Positions 44,507-53,493 are shown, numbered from the stretch's first letter. The stretch: DNA of 64,000 nt from Blautia luti (GCF_033096465.1 NZ_AP028156.1:298501-362500), one strand, 5' to 3'. Notes: generated from the sequence alone by a model not told the origin. Program-made: numbers and translations.

Positions 44507-45574
44507 AGTATACCAATAACCACCCCGGACACCGGGAAGTTCGATGTAACTGCTTTCCTTGAAATATGGAAATCCAAACATGTTGGCCATGAAGCGCTCC
44601 TGCTGACTATAGCCACCAGGGATACCGAGGATGTACTGGCCGTCGTTTCTTTGTCCCAAAAGGAGATGACCGAAATTATAATGCCCGTACTGGATAAAAC
44701 GGTTATTGCGCAGAGCATTGCAACGCTTTGAAATACGGCAGAGATCCTTCGGGTGGATCTTCCAGGCTACCGTGAATTCTCCGTCTGTGAACGGGGTAAA
44801 TTCTTCCAGGGAAGAGGAATCAGCCGTGCTGTTATTATTATCCGGGCGCGCTGGCGTGGAAGAAACCTCCGGGCCTGAATCAGCGGACTCAGTGGAAATG
44901 GCAGGTTCTGCTGGAAATGCAGACTCAGCGGAAACAGCAGCTCCTGTTGGAATGGTAGATTCAGTAGAAACAGTAGACTCCTGTGGAACAGCGGATGAAG
45001 AGGGAATAACTGCGCTTACAGGATTTTCTGGCTGAACGGAAAGAACCGGTTCAATGGAAACTTCAGATTCCAGTGCGTCATCTGTACTTTGTTTAGCGAC
45101 AGATGGCTCTGAAATGGAATCCTGATCAGCAGAAATTTCCTGCCGGGGGATGCCATGCGCCTGGGAAGCATCATCTGCCGGTTTCATTTCCACAAAATTA
45201 TCCGGCCGTACAGGCTGATCATCCCATTCCGTGGCAAAGAAATTTCCGGAATCCGTCAAAAGCACCATTCCGCCGATCTTCCCCAGAGAAATCCCGGAAT
45301 CATTCAGGTTTGAGGCATCTGTTTCAAGGAGAAACTCAATGGTTTCTTTTTCCGTCTCGCAGGTTCCCAGAAGGATTCCGTTCATCAGACCGTCTTTGCG
45401 GGCAAATCCATAGACTTTACAGGAAATCTCTCCTGCCAGTCCGGGACAGTGAAGATGTATCTCCATCCGGCACTGCTGATCCCGCACTTCAACTTTAATA
45501 AAACCGCAGTTGCCGCTTTTTTTTCCGTTCAGGTATTCATACACATATGCAATAAAACGCCGATATCCGGACAA
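44480..45574 (-). CDS. DUF6128-like protein with low-complexity linker
   Basis: 364 residues. I chose TTG 45574 because GGAGG lies eight bases upstream; an in-frame ATG 16 codons earlier has no ribosome site. An N-terminal beta-rich domain (about 1-130: RRFIAYVYEYLNGKKSGNCG, VEVRDQQCRMEIHL) resembles DUF6128. A long Ser/Thr/Ala/Pro/Glu-rich linker follows (about 130-260), then a ~95-residue C-terminal domain (HLLLGQRNDGQYILGIPGGY). There is no signal peptide or membrane helix. The family is restricted to Lachnospiraceae and relatives as far as I know; function unknown. Confidence 0.7.
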   Translation of the reverse strand: MSGYRRFIAYVYEYLNGKKSGNCGFIKVEVRDQQCRMEIHLHCPGLAGEISCKVYGFARKDGLMNGILLGTCETEKETIEFLLETDASNLNDSGISLGKIGGMVLLTDSGNFFATEWDDQPVRPDNFVEMKPADDASQAHGIPRQEISADQDSISEPSVAKQSTDDALESEVSIEPVLSVQPENPVSAVIPSSSAVPQESTVSTESTIPTGAAVSAESAFPAEPAISTESADSGPEVSSTPARPDNNNSTADSSSLEEFTPFTDGEFTVAWKIHPKDLCRISKRCNALRNNRFIQYGHYNFGHLLLGQRNDGQYILGIPGGYSQQERFMANMFGFPYFKESSYIELPGVRGGYWYTLVNAPNFH

Positions 45575-45664
45575 AAAATATACCTCCGTGGAGTTTGATT
45601 CAATAATGTATATGTGTCTCAAAGAAAAATATTCGAAAAAAATAAAAAAATTGCAAAAACTCTA

Positions 45665-45693
45665 TTGACAAATGGAGAAAGGTTTAATATAAT
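45665..45693 (+). promoter_or_regulatory. Consensus promoter of tRNA-Pro
   Basis: TTGACA (45665-45670), a 17-bp spacer and TATAAT (45688-45693): a perfect sigma-A consensus. The expected start (about 45700) is eight bases ahead of the mature tRNA. Confidence 0.9.
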
Positions 45694-45707
45694 ATCAATT
45701 GCATTGA

Positions 45708-45781
45708 CGAAGCGTGGCTCAGTTTGGTAGAGCGCTGCGTTCGGGACGCAGAGGTCGTGGGTTCGAATCCCGTCGCTTCGA
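45708..45781 (+). tRNA. tRNA-Pro, anticodon CGG
   Basis: A complete cloverleaf: acceptor CGAAGCG/CGCTTCG, D arm GCTC/GAGC, anticodon stem CTGCG/CGCAG with loop TTCGGGA (anticodon CGG at 45742-45744), and T loop TTCGAAT. It reads CCG codons. The 3' CCA is not encoded. A terminator follows. Confidence 0.97.
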
Positions 45782-45788
45782 CTGCACA

Positions 45789-45826
45789 TGAAGGTTTGAG
45801 AACATTAAGTTTTCAGACCTTCTTTT
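45789..45826 (+). terminator. tRNA-Pro terminator
   Basis: AAGGTTTGAGAAC pairs with GTTTTCAGACCTT around a 5-nt loop, followed by CTTTTT. Confidence 0.85.
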
Positions 45827-45850
45827 TATGTCCGAAAAGATGAGTTATTG

Positions 45851-45879
45851 TTGAAAAAACGTAAGAAGAAAGGTATGAT
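45851..45879 (+). promoter_or_regulatory. Promoter of the 1322-residue surface protein gene
   Basis: TTGAAA (45851-45856) and TATGAT (45874-45879) with a 17-bp spacer, 33 bp ahead of the GTG start. Confidence 0.55.
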
Positions 45880-45911
45880 GTAGTCATATACTTAATAAGG
45901 AGGACCAAAAA

Positions 45912-48900
45912 GTGAAAAAAAAAGTTTTAGCATTTGTCGTGGCGGCAGCTATGGCAGTTTCACCGGCAGCTTCTGCAATTGGCGCAGAATTTTCCAGCGG
46001 TGAAGAAACAACCGTAGATCCAGGGACAGATGACCTGTTTTCGGCAGGTGAGGAAGGAGAACCGGAAGAAGAAATTCAGCCGGAAGACACACAGGCAGCA
46101 GAAGATGAATTCAGCACAGGAGAAGAAGAAACAGAGGTTCCAAGTGCCGGCTATTATGATGGCTATGATGATGAGACAAAGCCTGTAAGTATTAAAATCA
46201 GCAAGCAGCCTGATAAGACGGAATTCTGGTATGGCCTGGAAACCTATTCATGGAGAATAGAGCTGAGTGGCCTGGAAATAGAAACCACCTATGAGGATGG
46301 ATCGAAAAGCGGAAATATTGATGCGTCATCCAGCAGTTATATATCCGATAAATATCAAAATGAGTACCATATGTCCCTTATCGGAGAATCCGGAGAGGAT
46401 GTTATAACTGACGAAGGACTCAGTGAAAATTTCAGGCCGGGTAAATATGAACTTCGGATAGAGTATAGAGATGTAAAGAGTGATGCGATCACTGTTGAAT
46501 TTAAAGATCCTGCTCAGACACCGGAAATTCAGTCTGATCTGTCCAAACCATGTACAACACAGGTAAAAGCTGAAAATGGAGCAGCTGTTGCGAAATTTGT
46601 TCCTCTGGAAGATAAGAAATGCGTGATAACAGCTGATGGAACGGATGTTCAGATATATAATTCTAAGTTTAATAATGTTGATCCTATAACATTTGAGAAA
46701 GGTGAAACCTATTATCTCCTTGCTGATACAAAAGAATCCAGTGCATCATTTACAGTTGAATATGCAAGCAATGCAGCTTCCATAAAACTGATACAGGAAC
46801 CATCAGTAAAATATGTATATGAGGGTATTACAAGAGCTGATCAGGTTTATCTGAGTGGTGGAAAACTTCAGATCACTTATGAGAATGGTACTGTAGAAGA
46901 AATTCCTACAGAGTATGAACATGCGACTAAATTCGGCGAACTTCTGAGTACTTCTCTGAAGAAGGCGGATGGTGGAAGTGTTGACGGATATCCGCAGGCT
47001 GGTACTTATAATGTTTACTATAAAGTAGGTTCAATTGCAGAAGCGGCATGTGTAAATAATGTAGAGGTAAAACCATTATCACAAATGCCTTCAATTGAAG
47101 GCTATGCATCTGCCACAGCTGATGTCACAGGGGACAGAAATGCGTGGGTGAAATTCACAACAGGCAGTGACAGCAGATATTTGATTGAATCTTCATCAGG
47201 TGATTCAAAGTCCAGGATTGTGGTGAATCAGTATCGTGAAGATTCACATATGATGATTGACTATGAAAGCAATGACAGTGGTGAGATGTTTGAACTTGAG
47301 CCTGATACAACCTATTATATTTCTCAATGGCAGAAAGAAAACACTCCCGTTACTTTCAGCGTGAAATCCTGTACTCCTCAGAAAATCGCTATTACCAAGA
47401 TGGGTCAGACTAAATTCTGGTATAAGATCGATGACGCTTTTATAGATGATATGTACTATAAAGATATGGCCTTTGAAGTGACATATACTGATGGAAGTAA
47501 AGAAACTGTCAATGTAAAAAATATAGAAATTAATAATGAATCAGACTCCAAAGGAAATTATTATCGTGTGTGCTTCAAAGGCAAAAATGGAGAGACCCTG
47601 AGTGGGGGTGGTTATTATCAGAGTCCTGGAACATATCAGGTTGTAGTTGAGAACAGAGAAACAGAGATCGCCAGCGATCCTGTTTATGTTCAGATCGTAG
47701 ATCTTAATGATGTGCCTGAACTCAGCCAAGACCTCTCGAAAGCAAGCACAACCGAGGCAAAAGCACAGAGTGGCCAGGCTGTAGTGAAATTCATACCGAA
47801 GTATGAGCAGAAATGCACGTTGAGTACAGATCAGGCAGAAGACAGTGAATATTCAGAAGTTTTCCGGGTATATGATTCAGATTTGAATGTCATTAACAGT
47901 TCTTATAAAGGAATAAAATTCGAAAAAGGAAAGACTTATTATCTGTGGGCACGTACGAAACAGGATACTGTTAAATTCCAGTCTGAATATTATAGTAAGA
48001 TTGTTTCTGCGAAAGTGATAAAGGAACCGGACAAAAAGTATATCTACGAGGGAACTGCCGATGGAAATAACCTTTTCCTTACAGGCGGCGAGATTGAGAT
48101 TACATATGAGAACGGCTCGAAAGAAGTTATTTCTACCTATAATCCGGTTCGTTTAACCAAGTTTGGTGAATGGCTGAGCGTAAGATGCGTTACCGAGTCT
48201 GAGATTTACGGGTATGGAGCTGCGCTTCGCCCAGGATTTTATGATATAGATTATGTAGTGGGAACAAAGACAGCCCGGGTGAAAGGTGTAGAAGTTAAAT
48301 CAGTTGAATCTATGCCTGCGGTTAATGTAAAGGGTAAAGTCACTGCTGAGTGTACAGGATGGGAATCCGGAGTCTGGTTCCAGCTGAGAACCGGAGCAAC
48401 AGGTAAATGCAAAATTACATGTTTAAGTAACGAAAACCTGTATATGGGAATTTATACATATGATCCTGAAACACGTGAGTTTGTAGATTGTAAAGGTGTG
48501 GACAGCGGAGATGAATATCAGTTATCACCGTACAGTACTTATTATGTTTCACCGGATGAGCATGGCACTTCAGCTATGGACTTCAGGGTCGATTCTTCTG
48601 ATGAAGAAGCTTTGCAGATAGGCGACTGCAAGTTAGACATGCAGACAGAGTATACATATGCTGGTAAGGAAATTGTTCCGTCTCTTACATTGACTTATAA
48701 AGGTAAGAAATTACAGGAAAACAGGGATTATACAGTTTCCTGCACTTCAAATGACAAACCCGGTAATGGGGTTGTTACAATAATTGGAACAGGTGATTAT
48801 CATGGAACTTTACAGAAAGCATTTACCATTTCCATGGCAACACCGGTTCTGACGATCAAGCAGAATGCAGACAAGAGTATGCTGCTTTCATGGAGCAAGG

Positions 48901-49880
48901 TTCCGGGAGCAGAGAGATATTATATTTACCGTGCGGATGAAAACGGATGGGGAAACTATGAATATGGTGATACTGAATTGGAAGAGTGGATTGAGGCTGG
49001 ATTAACAGATGGAGTTACTTATCAGTATAAGATCCAGGCAGTTTCTTACAGCGGCAGAGTGATAGCCAGAAGTCATTATTCTGAGGTGAAATCTGTCACT
49101 ATCGGTTCAGTAAAACCAAACCCAACAGAAGCCCCGAAGCCAACAACAGCGCCAAACCCAACAGAAGCCCCGAAGCCAACAACAGCGCCAAACCCAACAG
49201 AAGCTCCGAAGCCAACAACAGCGCCAAACCCAACAGAAGCCCCGAAGCCAACAACAGCGCCAAACCCAACAACAGCGCCAAACCCAACAACAGCACCAGA
49301 CCCGACAGCAACTCCGGCTCCTGCACAGTCTCTGAAGACACCGTCTATCAGCGCAGCAGTACTCTCCGGAACAACAGGTGTGAAACTTACCTGGAAAAAG
49401 GTAACAGGCGCGCAGAAATACTACGTTTACCGCAGCACAGACGGCAAGAAGTGGAAAAAAGTAAAAACTACCGGTTCCACAACCTACACAGATACCAAAC
49501 TGACCAAAGGAACAAAGTATACTTATAAACTGCGTGCATATTCCGCAGCAACAGATCCGAAATACAGCTCCTATTCCAAGACCAAATCAGTTCTGGTACC
49601 GCTGGTACTGTCCAAACCGTCCCTGACAGTAAAGAAATCCGGTTCCAAAGCTCTGAAGCTTACCTGGAAAAAAGTAGCAAACGCCCAGAAATATGTAATC
49701 TATCGTTATGACAAGAAAAAATGGGTAAAAGTTAAAACAGTAAGTGCAAATACCTTAAGTTATACAGATAAGAACAAGAAAAAAGGAACCACCTACAAAT
49801 ACAGGATCCGCGCATACTCTACCAAGGCAGCACCGGATAAGTACAGCGCATATTCTGCAACGAAATCTGTGAAACGATAA
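45912..49880 (+). CDS. Large modular secreted protein with Ig-like and fibronectin III-like domains
   Basis: 1322 residues, GTG start behind AAGGAGGA. A signal peptide ends near SAIGA. Three FxxGE motifs (F27, F43, F67) and an acidic stretch follow. The body to about residue 890 has two rounds of the same order: an Ig-like module with a TYEDGS/TYENGT-type turn, then a module starting with Leu-Ser-Lys and a KA-x2-G repeat. An Ig-like module with EYTYAGKEIVPSL comes next. One fibronectin III-like domain precedes a Pro/Thr-rich linker (about 1069-1134) and two follow it (TWKKVTGAQKYYVYRS and TWKKVANAQKYVIYRY). There is no LPXTG or cell-wall anchor. It is probably a surface adhesin or glycan-binding scaffold. 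Confidence 0.82.
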   Translation: MKKKVLAFVVAAAMAVSPAASAIGAEFSSGEETTVDPGTDDLFSAGEEGEPEEEIQPEDTQAAEDEFSTGEEETEVPSAGYYDGYDDETKPVSIKISKQPDKTEFWYGLETYSWRIELSGLEIETTYEDGSKSGNIDASSSSYISDKYQNEYHMSLIGESGEDVITDEGLSENFRPGKYELRIEYRDVKSDAITVEFKDPAQTPEIQSDLSKPCTTQVKAENGAAVAKFVPLEDKKCVITADGTDVQIYNSKFNNVDPITFEKGETYYLLADTKESSASFTVEYASNAASIKLIQEPSVKYVYEGITRADQVYLSGGKLQITYENGTVEEIPTEYEHATKFGELLSTSLKKADGGSVDGYPQAGTYNVYYKVGSIAEAACVNNVEVKPLSQMPSIEGYASATADVTGDRNAWVKFTTGSDSRYLIESSSGDSKSRIVVNQYREDSHMMIDYESNDSGEMFELEPDTTYYISQWQKENTPVTFSVKSCTPQKIAITKMGQTKFWYKIDDAFIDDMYYKDMAFEVTYTDGSKETVNVKNIEINNESDSKGNYYRVCFKGKNGETLSGGGYYQSPGTYQVVVENRETEIASDPVYVQIVDLNDVPELSQDLSKASTTEAKAQSGQAVVKFIPKYEQKCTLSTDQAEDSEYSEVFRVYDSDLNVINSSYKGIKFEKGKTYYLWARTKQDTVKFQSEYYSKIVSAKVIKEPDKKYIYEGTADGNNLFLTGGEIEITYENGSKEVISTYNPVRLTKFGEWLSVRCVTESEIYGYGAALRPGFYDIDYVVGTKTARVKGVEVKSVESMPAVNVKGKVTAECTGWESGVWFQLRTGATGKCKITCLSNENLYMGIYTYDPETREFVDCKGVDSGDEYQLSPYSTYYVSPDEHGTSAMDFRVDSSDEEALQIGDCKLDMQTEYTYAGKEIVPSLTLTYKGKKLQENRDYTVSCTSNDKPGNGVVTIIGTGDYHGTLQKAFTISMATPVLTIKQNADKSMLLSWSKVPGAERYYIYRADENGWGNYEYGDTELEEWIEAGLTDGVTYQYKIQAVSYSGRVIARSHYSEVKSVTIGSVKPNPTEAPKPTTAPNPTEAPKPTTAPNPTEAPKPTTAPNPTEAPKPTTAPNPTTAPNPTTAPDPTATPAPAQSLKTPSISAAVLSGTTGVKLTWKKVTGAQKYYVYRSTDGKKWKKVKTTGSTTYTDTKLTKGTKYTYKLRAYSAATDPKYSSYSKTKSVLVPLVLSKPSLTVKKSGSKALKLTWKKVANAQKYVIYRYDKKKWVKVKTVSANTLSYTDKNKKKGTTYKYRIRAYSTKAAPDKYSAYSATKSVKR
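49116..49313 (+). repeat. In-frame tandem repeat, 4 x 36 bp plus 3 x 18 bp
   Basis: Four nearly identical 36-bp units (49116-49151, 49152-49187, 49188-49223, 49224-49259) encode PNPTEAPKPTTA. They are followed by three 18-bp half-units (PNPTTA and a diverged PDPTAT). One unit differs by a single silent change. The repeat codes for the Pro/Thr linker of the surface protein and is open to copy-number change. Confidence 0.92.
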
Positions 49881-49909
49881 AACAGATATCCGGCAAAAGT
49901 CGAGATTTA

Positions 49910-49943
49910 CCCCTGGAGATCAATAACCTCCAGGGGGTTTTTA
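49910..49943 (+). terminator. Terminator after the surface protein gene
   Basis: CCCCTGGAG and CTCCAGGGG form a perfect 9-bp stem with a 9-nt loop, followed by TTTTT. Confidence 0.88.
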
Positions 49944-49984
49944 TCCAGGAAAAACCGCGAAGAACCGGGGAAAAGGAGAAAAGG

Positions 49985-50476
49985 TTGACAGAACAGGAAC
50001 GTTATATGAAAGAAGCCATCCGCCAGGCGAAAAAGGCAGAAGTATTGGAGGAAGTCCCCATTGGCTGTGTGATCGTCCATGAAGGGAAGATCATTGCCAG
50101 AGGATATAACAGAAGAAACACGGACAAAAATACCCTGTCCCACGCAGAGCTGAACGCCATACGCAAAGCCAGCAGGAAGCTGGGAGACTGGCGTCTGGAG
50201 GGATGCACCATGTATGTAACACTGGAACCCTGCCAGATGTGCTCCGGGGCACTGGTACAGTCCAGGATCGATGAGGTGGTCATCGGCTGTATGAATGCCA
50301 AGGCGGGATGTGCAGGTTCCGTCATGAACCTTCTTCAGGTAGAAGGATTTAACCATCAGGTAAAGATCACCCGGGGTGTTCTGGAAGAAGAATGTTCTAC
50401 CATGCTCTCGGAATTTTTCCGGAAGCTGCGTGAGAAAAAGAAACAGGAAAAAGCTGTCAGGAAGCTGGAACAGTAG
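49985..50476 (+). CDS. tadA: tRNA adenosine(34) deaminase
   Basis: 163 residues, TTG start with GGAGAAAAGG just upstream. It converts A34 to inosine in tRNA-Arg(ACG), needed to read CGN codons. The zinc and catalytic motifs are HAE (LSHAELNAI, about residue 53) and PCQMC (TLEPCQMCSGAL). The C-terminus has a Lys/Glu-rich extension. In Firmicutes tadA commonly lies near the SRP RNA gene and dnaX; here a MATE gene, the flipped SRP RNA and pfk intervene. Confidence 0.95.
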   Translation: MTEQERYMKEAIRQAKKAEVLEEVPIGCVIVHEGKIIARGYNRRNTDKNTLSHAELNAIRKASRKLGDWRLEGCTMYVTLEPCQMCSGALVQSRIDEVVIGCMNAKAGCAGSVMNLLQVEGFNHQVKITRGVLEEECSTMLSEFFRKLREKKKQEKAVRKLEQ

Positions 50477-50531
50477 CAGGCAGCAGAAGAGGAGAAAAAA
50501 TAGAGGAAAAAGGAGAGGAATAAGACCGAAT

Positions 50532-51896
50532 ATGAAAAGCACAACCAATGATATGACCACAGGCAGTCCTGTGAAACTGATTATTATGTTTATGATCCCC
50601 ATGTGCCTGGGGAATCTTTTTCAGCAGTTTTATAATATCGCAGATTCTATCGTAGCCGGTAAATTTATCGGTGTAAATGCCCTGGCTGCCATCGGAAGCA
50701 CCGGCTCCCTGATGTTCTTCGTAACCGGCTGGCTGAATGGTTTAAGCAGCGGTTTCGCTATTATCATAGCCCAGATGTTCGGGGCGAAGAAATACGACAG
50801 AATGCGTCACTATGTAGCCATGTCCATCTATCTGATGGCAGCCTTTTCCATTGCCATGACCATTGGATTTGGTATTGCGAACGGCCCGATTCTGCGTCTG
50901 ATGAACACACCGGATGAAGTATTCGGAGATGTCAAAGCATACATGGGGATCATTTATGCAGGACTGATTGTTACAGGTGCCTACAACGCACTGGCCGCAT
51001 TCTTAAGAGCACTGGGAGATTCCAAATCCCCGCTGTATTTCCTGATCATCTCCGCAGTGATCAATGTAATCCTTGATATTGTATTTATCGCATGCCTGGG
51101 AATGGGAGTAGAAGGCTGCGGATATGCTACAGTAATTGCTCAGGGAATTTCCGCACTTTGCTGTCTGTTTTATATTTCAAAAAGATTTCCTCTCCTTCAT
51201 CTTGAGAAGAAGAATTTCGGGATCGCATGGGGCAGTTTTGCCCGCCTTCTGAAACTGGGAATTCCCATGGGACTTCAGTTCTCCATTACAGCTATTGGAA
51301 CCATCATTGTACAGGGGGCCATCAATGTGTACGGCCCGGTATATATGGCAGGGTTCTCGGCAGCAGGAAAGATCCAGAATGTTTTTGTCACAGTATTCAC
51401 ATCTTTCGGTGCGACTATCGCCACTTATGTGGGACAGAACCGTGGTGCAGGAAAGATGGACAGGGTGAAACAGGGAGTGAAATGTACCCAGCTGATGATC
51501 TGGGGATGGAGCTTTCTGTTCATGTTCCTGATGTTCTTTTTCGGCAGGTATCTGACTTATATGTTTGTAGATCCTTCAGAACAGGATGTTGTACAGGCTG
51601 CTGTTACATACTTTAAGACAGTGTTCTGGGCATATCCGTTCCTGGGAAGCATTTTCCTGTACAGGAACACATTGCAGGGAATGGGCTACGGACTGATGCC
51701 TATGCTGGGAGGCGTGTTTGAACTTGTGGCGAGAACATGCATCGTAATTGCCATCGCAGGGCATACTTCCTTTGCGGGTGTATGTTTCGCTGATCCGGCA
51801 GCATGGCTGGCAGCGCTGGTTCCCATCGTACCTTATTACTTCTGTGTAATGAAGAAATACAAGAATATAAAGACTGTAGAAGCTATGAATGAATAA
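50532..51896 (+). CDS. MATE family efflux transporter
   Basis: 454 residues from ATG 50532. About twelve membrane segments are visible in two related halves, the plan of MATE (NorM/DinF-like) Na+ or H+ antiporters that export drugs or metabolites. The N-terminal stretch MTTGSPVKLIIMFMIPMCLG and the IADSIVAGKFIGVNALAAIG motif are typical. It begins 55 nt after tadA and may be co-transcribed. Substrate cannot be told from sequence. A terminator hairpin, shared with the opposing SRP RNA, follows. Confidence 0.92.
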   Translation: MKSTTNDMTTGSPVKLIIMFMIPMCLGNLFQQFYNIADSIVAGKFIGVNALAAIGSTGSLMFFVTGWLNGLSSGFAIIIAQMFGAKKYDRMRHYVAMSIYLMAAFSIAMTIGFGIANGPILRLMNTPDEVFGDVKAYMGIIYAGLIVTGAYNALAAFLRALGDSKSPLYFLIISAVINVILDIVFIACLGMGVEGCGYATVIAQGISALCCLFYISKRFPLLHLEKKNFGIAWGSFARLLKLGIPMGLQFSITAIGTIIVQGAINVYGPVYMAGFSAAGKIQNVFVTVFTSFGATIATYVGQNRGAGKMDRVKQGVKCTQLMIWGWSFLFMFLMFFFGRYLTYMFVDPSEQDVVQAAVTYFKTVFWAYPFLGSIFLYRNTLQGMGYGLMPMLGGVFELVARTCIVIAIAGHTSFAGVCFADPAAWLAALVPIVPYYFCVMKKYKNIKTVEAMNE

Positions 51897-51900
51897 AAAA

Positions 51901-51950
51901 GAAACAGCATCCGAAATCTCTCGCAGGAGAGCTCTGAATGCTGTTTCTTT
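51901..51950. terminator. Bidirectional terminator of the MATE gene and SRP RNA
   Basis: GAAACAGCAT and ATGCTGTTTC pair, with an inner TCTC/GAGA stem. On the minus strand a run of T follows, so it ends the SRP RNA; on the plus strand it is followed by TTTATATATA. Confidence 0.8.
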
Positions 51951-51971
51951 ATATATAAATGCGATTATATT

Positions 51972-52238
51972 CTTTCTTGCGCGCCGCACCTCGGAATGGT
52001 CCCACAGACGTTACCTCTACAGTTAACTCAGCCCAGGCACCCTTACGGCACACAAGAGCTTCTGCTTAGTGCTGCTACATTCCTGTCCTGACACGGTTCA
52101 CAGATTCCTGTTGCGTAAGACCCAAACGTCAACGCCACTTATAGAGGGCAGCTCCACAGGATACAAGCCTCAGATTGGCATCACCCCTGCTGTAGCGGAT
52201 TGCAGGTACAGGGCACCGCTATCTCCCCGGCTGCGCAG
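51972..52238 (-). ncRNA. ffs: Signal recognition particle RNA (large, Bacillus/Clostridium type)
   Basis: On the minus strand the Alu-domain sequence GGGGAGATAGCGGTGCC, then CCTGTACCTGCAATCCGCTA, is followed about 120 nt later by the helix 8 core GTCAGG-ACA-GGAA-TGT-AGCAGC: a GGAA tetraloop on a 3-bp stem, with the conserved symmetric and asymmetric loops that bind Ffh. The length (about 265 nt) matches B. subtilis scRNA. Ends are estimated from the promoter and the 3' pairing region. Confidence 0.95.
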
Positions 52239-52243
52239 ACTTG

Positions 52244-52272
52244 ATTATAGAGGGTTTTCGGGGTTTTGTCAA
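52244..52272 (-). promoter_or_regulatory. Consensus promoter of SRP RNA
   Basis: On the minus strand TTGACA (52272-52267), 17-bp spacer, TATAAT (52249-52244): a perfect sigma-A consensus, as expected for a strongly expressed stable RNA. Confidence 0.93.
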
Positions 52273-52348
52273 TACTAAATAGAGATTTACAGAGTGGTTT
52301 ACTGCTCATTGGCTATATGCCGGTATGGTTTACTGTTCACGAAAACTA

Positions 52349-52377
52349 TTGTAGGAAAAAGGGAAATATTATATAAT
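52349..52377 (+). promoter_or_regulatory. Phosphofructokinase promoter
   Basis: TTGTAG (52349-52354), 17-bp spacer, TATAAT (52372-52377). It is divergent from the SRP RNA promoter, about 75 bp away. Confidence 0.7.
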
Positions 52378-52410
52378 ATAGACAATACAAAATTTCAGGG
52401 AGGTACTATC

Positions 52411-53493
52411 ATGATAAAAAGAATAGGTATGCTTACCAGCGGCGGTGACTGCCAGGCTTTAAATGCCACGATGCGCGGTGTGGTTAAGGGATTGACCAAT
52501 AATGTGGACGAGCTGGAAGTTTATGGATTTGATGATGGATATAAGGGACTGATCTATGGCAAATACCGCATGCTTACAGCCAAGGATTTCTCAGGAATCC
52601 TTACACAGGGCGGAACGATCCTGGGAACATCCAGACAGCCTTTTAAACTGATGCGTGTGCCGGATGAGAACGGACTGGACAAGGTTGAGGCGATGAAGCA
52701 GACATATTATAAACTCTGCCTGGACTGCCTGGTGATCCTCGGCGGAAACGGTACCCAGAAAACAGCTAACCTTCTGAGAGAAGAGGGCCTGAATATCATC
52801 CATCTTCCGAAAACCATTGACAATGATATTTATGGAACAGACATGACTTTTGGCTTCCAGAGCGCAGTAAATGTTGCTACCAACGCCATCGACTGCATCC
52901 ATACCACAGCATCCTCCCACGGACGTGTATTCATCGTAGAGATCATGGGACATAAAGTAGGAAGCCTGACCCTCCATGCAGGTGTTGCAGGCGGCGCAGA
53001 TATTATCCTGATTCCTGAGATCCCGTATGATATCAAGAAGGTTACAGAGGCTATCCAGAAACGTGCGAAAGCAGGCAAGAGATTTACCATCCTGGCAGTA
53101 GCAGAGGGAGCCATTTCGAAAGAAGATGCACTGCTTCCGAAGAAGAAATATAAAGAGAAACTGGAAACAAGAGCCAAGAAATATCCGTCAGTTTCCTATG
53201 AAATCGCTGATCAGATCTTCCAGGAGATCGGAAGTGAAGTACGTGTTACAGTTCCGGGACATACACAGAGAGGTGGCGAGCCGTGTCCATATGACCGTGT
53301 ACTTTCCACAAGGATCGGTGCAGGTGCAGCCCAGGCCATCATTGACGGAGCTTACGGCATAATGATCGGTGTGGTAAACGGCAAGATCAAACGTGTACCT
53401 CTGGAAGAGTGTGCAGGCAAGCTGAAAATGGTATCCCCGAAAGATCAGCTGGTTCTTGCAGCGAAACAGATTGGCATCAGCTTCGGAGACTGA
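52411..53493 (+). CDS. pfkA: 6-phosphofructokinase (Gly104/Lys124-type)
   Basis: 360 residues from ATG 52411 (GGGAGGT upstream). It phosphorylates fructose-6-phosphate in glycolysis. TSGGDCQALNA at the N-terminus and the catalytic PKTIDNDI (residues 133-140) are intact. The phosphoryl-donor motif reads GGNGT (111-115). Gly after Asn/Asp is the ATP-type choice, while Lys in PKTIDND is shared with PPi-type enzymes; this mixed pattern is known for group III PFKs. The usual Asp of GGDG is Asn. Donor (ATP versus PPi) should therefore not be assumed. Confidence 0.9.
   Translation: MIKRIGMLTSGGDCQALNATMRGVVKGLTNNVDELEVYGFDDGYKGLIYGKYRMLTAKDFSGILTQGGTILGTSRQPFKLMRVPDENGLDKVEAMKQTYYKLCLDCLVILGGNGTQKTANLLREEGLNIIHLPKTIDNDIYGTDMTFGFQSAVNVATNAIDCIHTTASSHGRVFIVEIMGHKVGSLTLHAGVAGGADIILIPEIPYDIKKVTEAIQKRAKAGKRFTILAVAEGAISKEDALLPKKKYKEKLETRAKKYPSVSYEIADQIFQEIGSEVRVTVPGHTQRGGEPCPYDRVLSTRIGAGAAQAIIDGAYGIMIGVVNGKIKRVPLEECAGKLKMVSPKDQLVLAAKQIGISFGD

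Noticed and set aside
49116..49313. 36-bp regularly spaced repeats resembling a CRISPR array
   Set aside because: Units are directly contiguous with no spacers and encode an in-frame Pro/Thr linker; no cas genes are near.
49099..49341. Minus-strand Leu/Ala-repeat frame
   Set aside because: Antisense of the Pro/Thr tandem repeat; no start signal.
52069..52278. 69-codon plus-strand frame
   Set aside because: Lies opposite the SRP RNA and its promoter.
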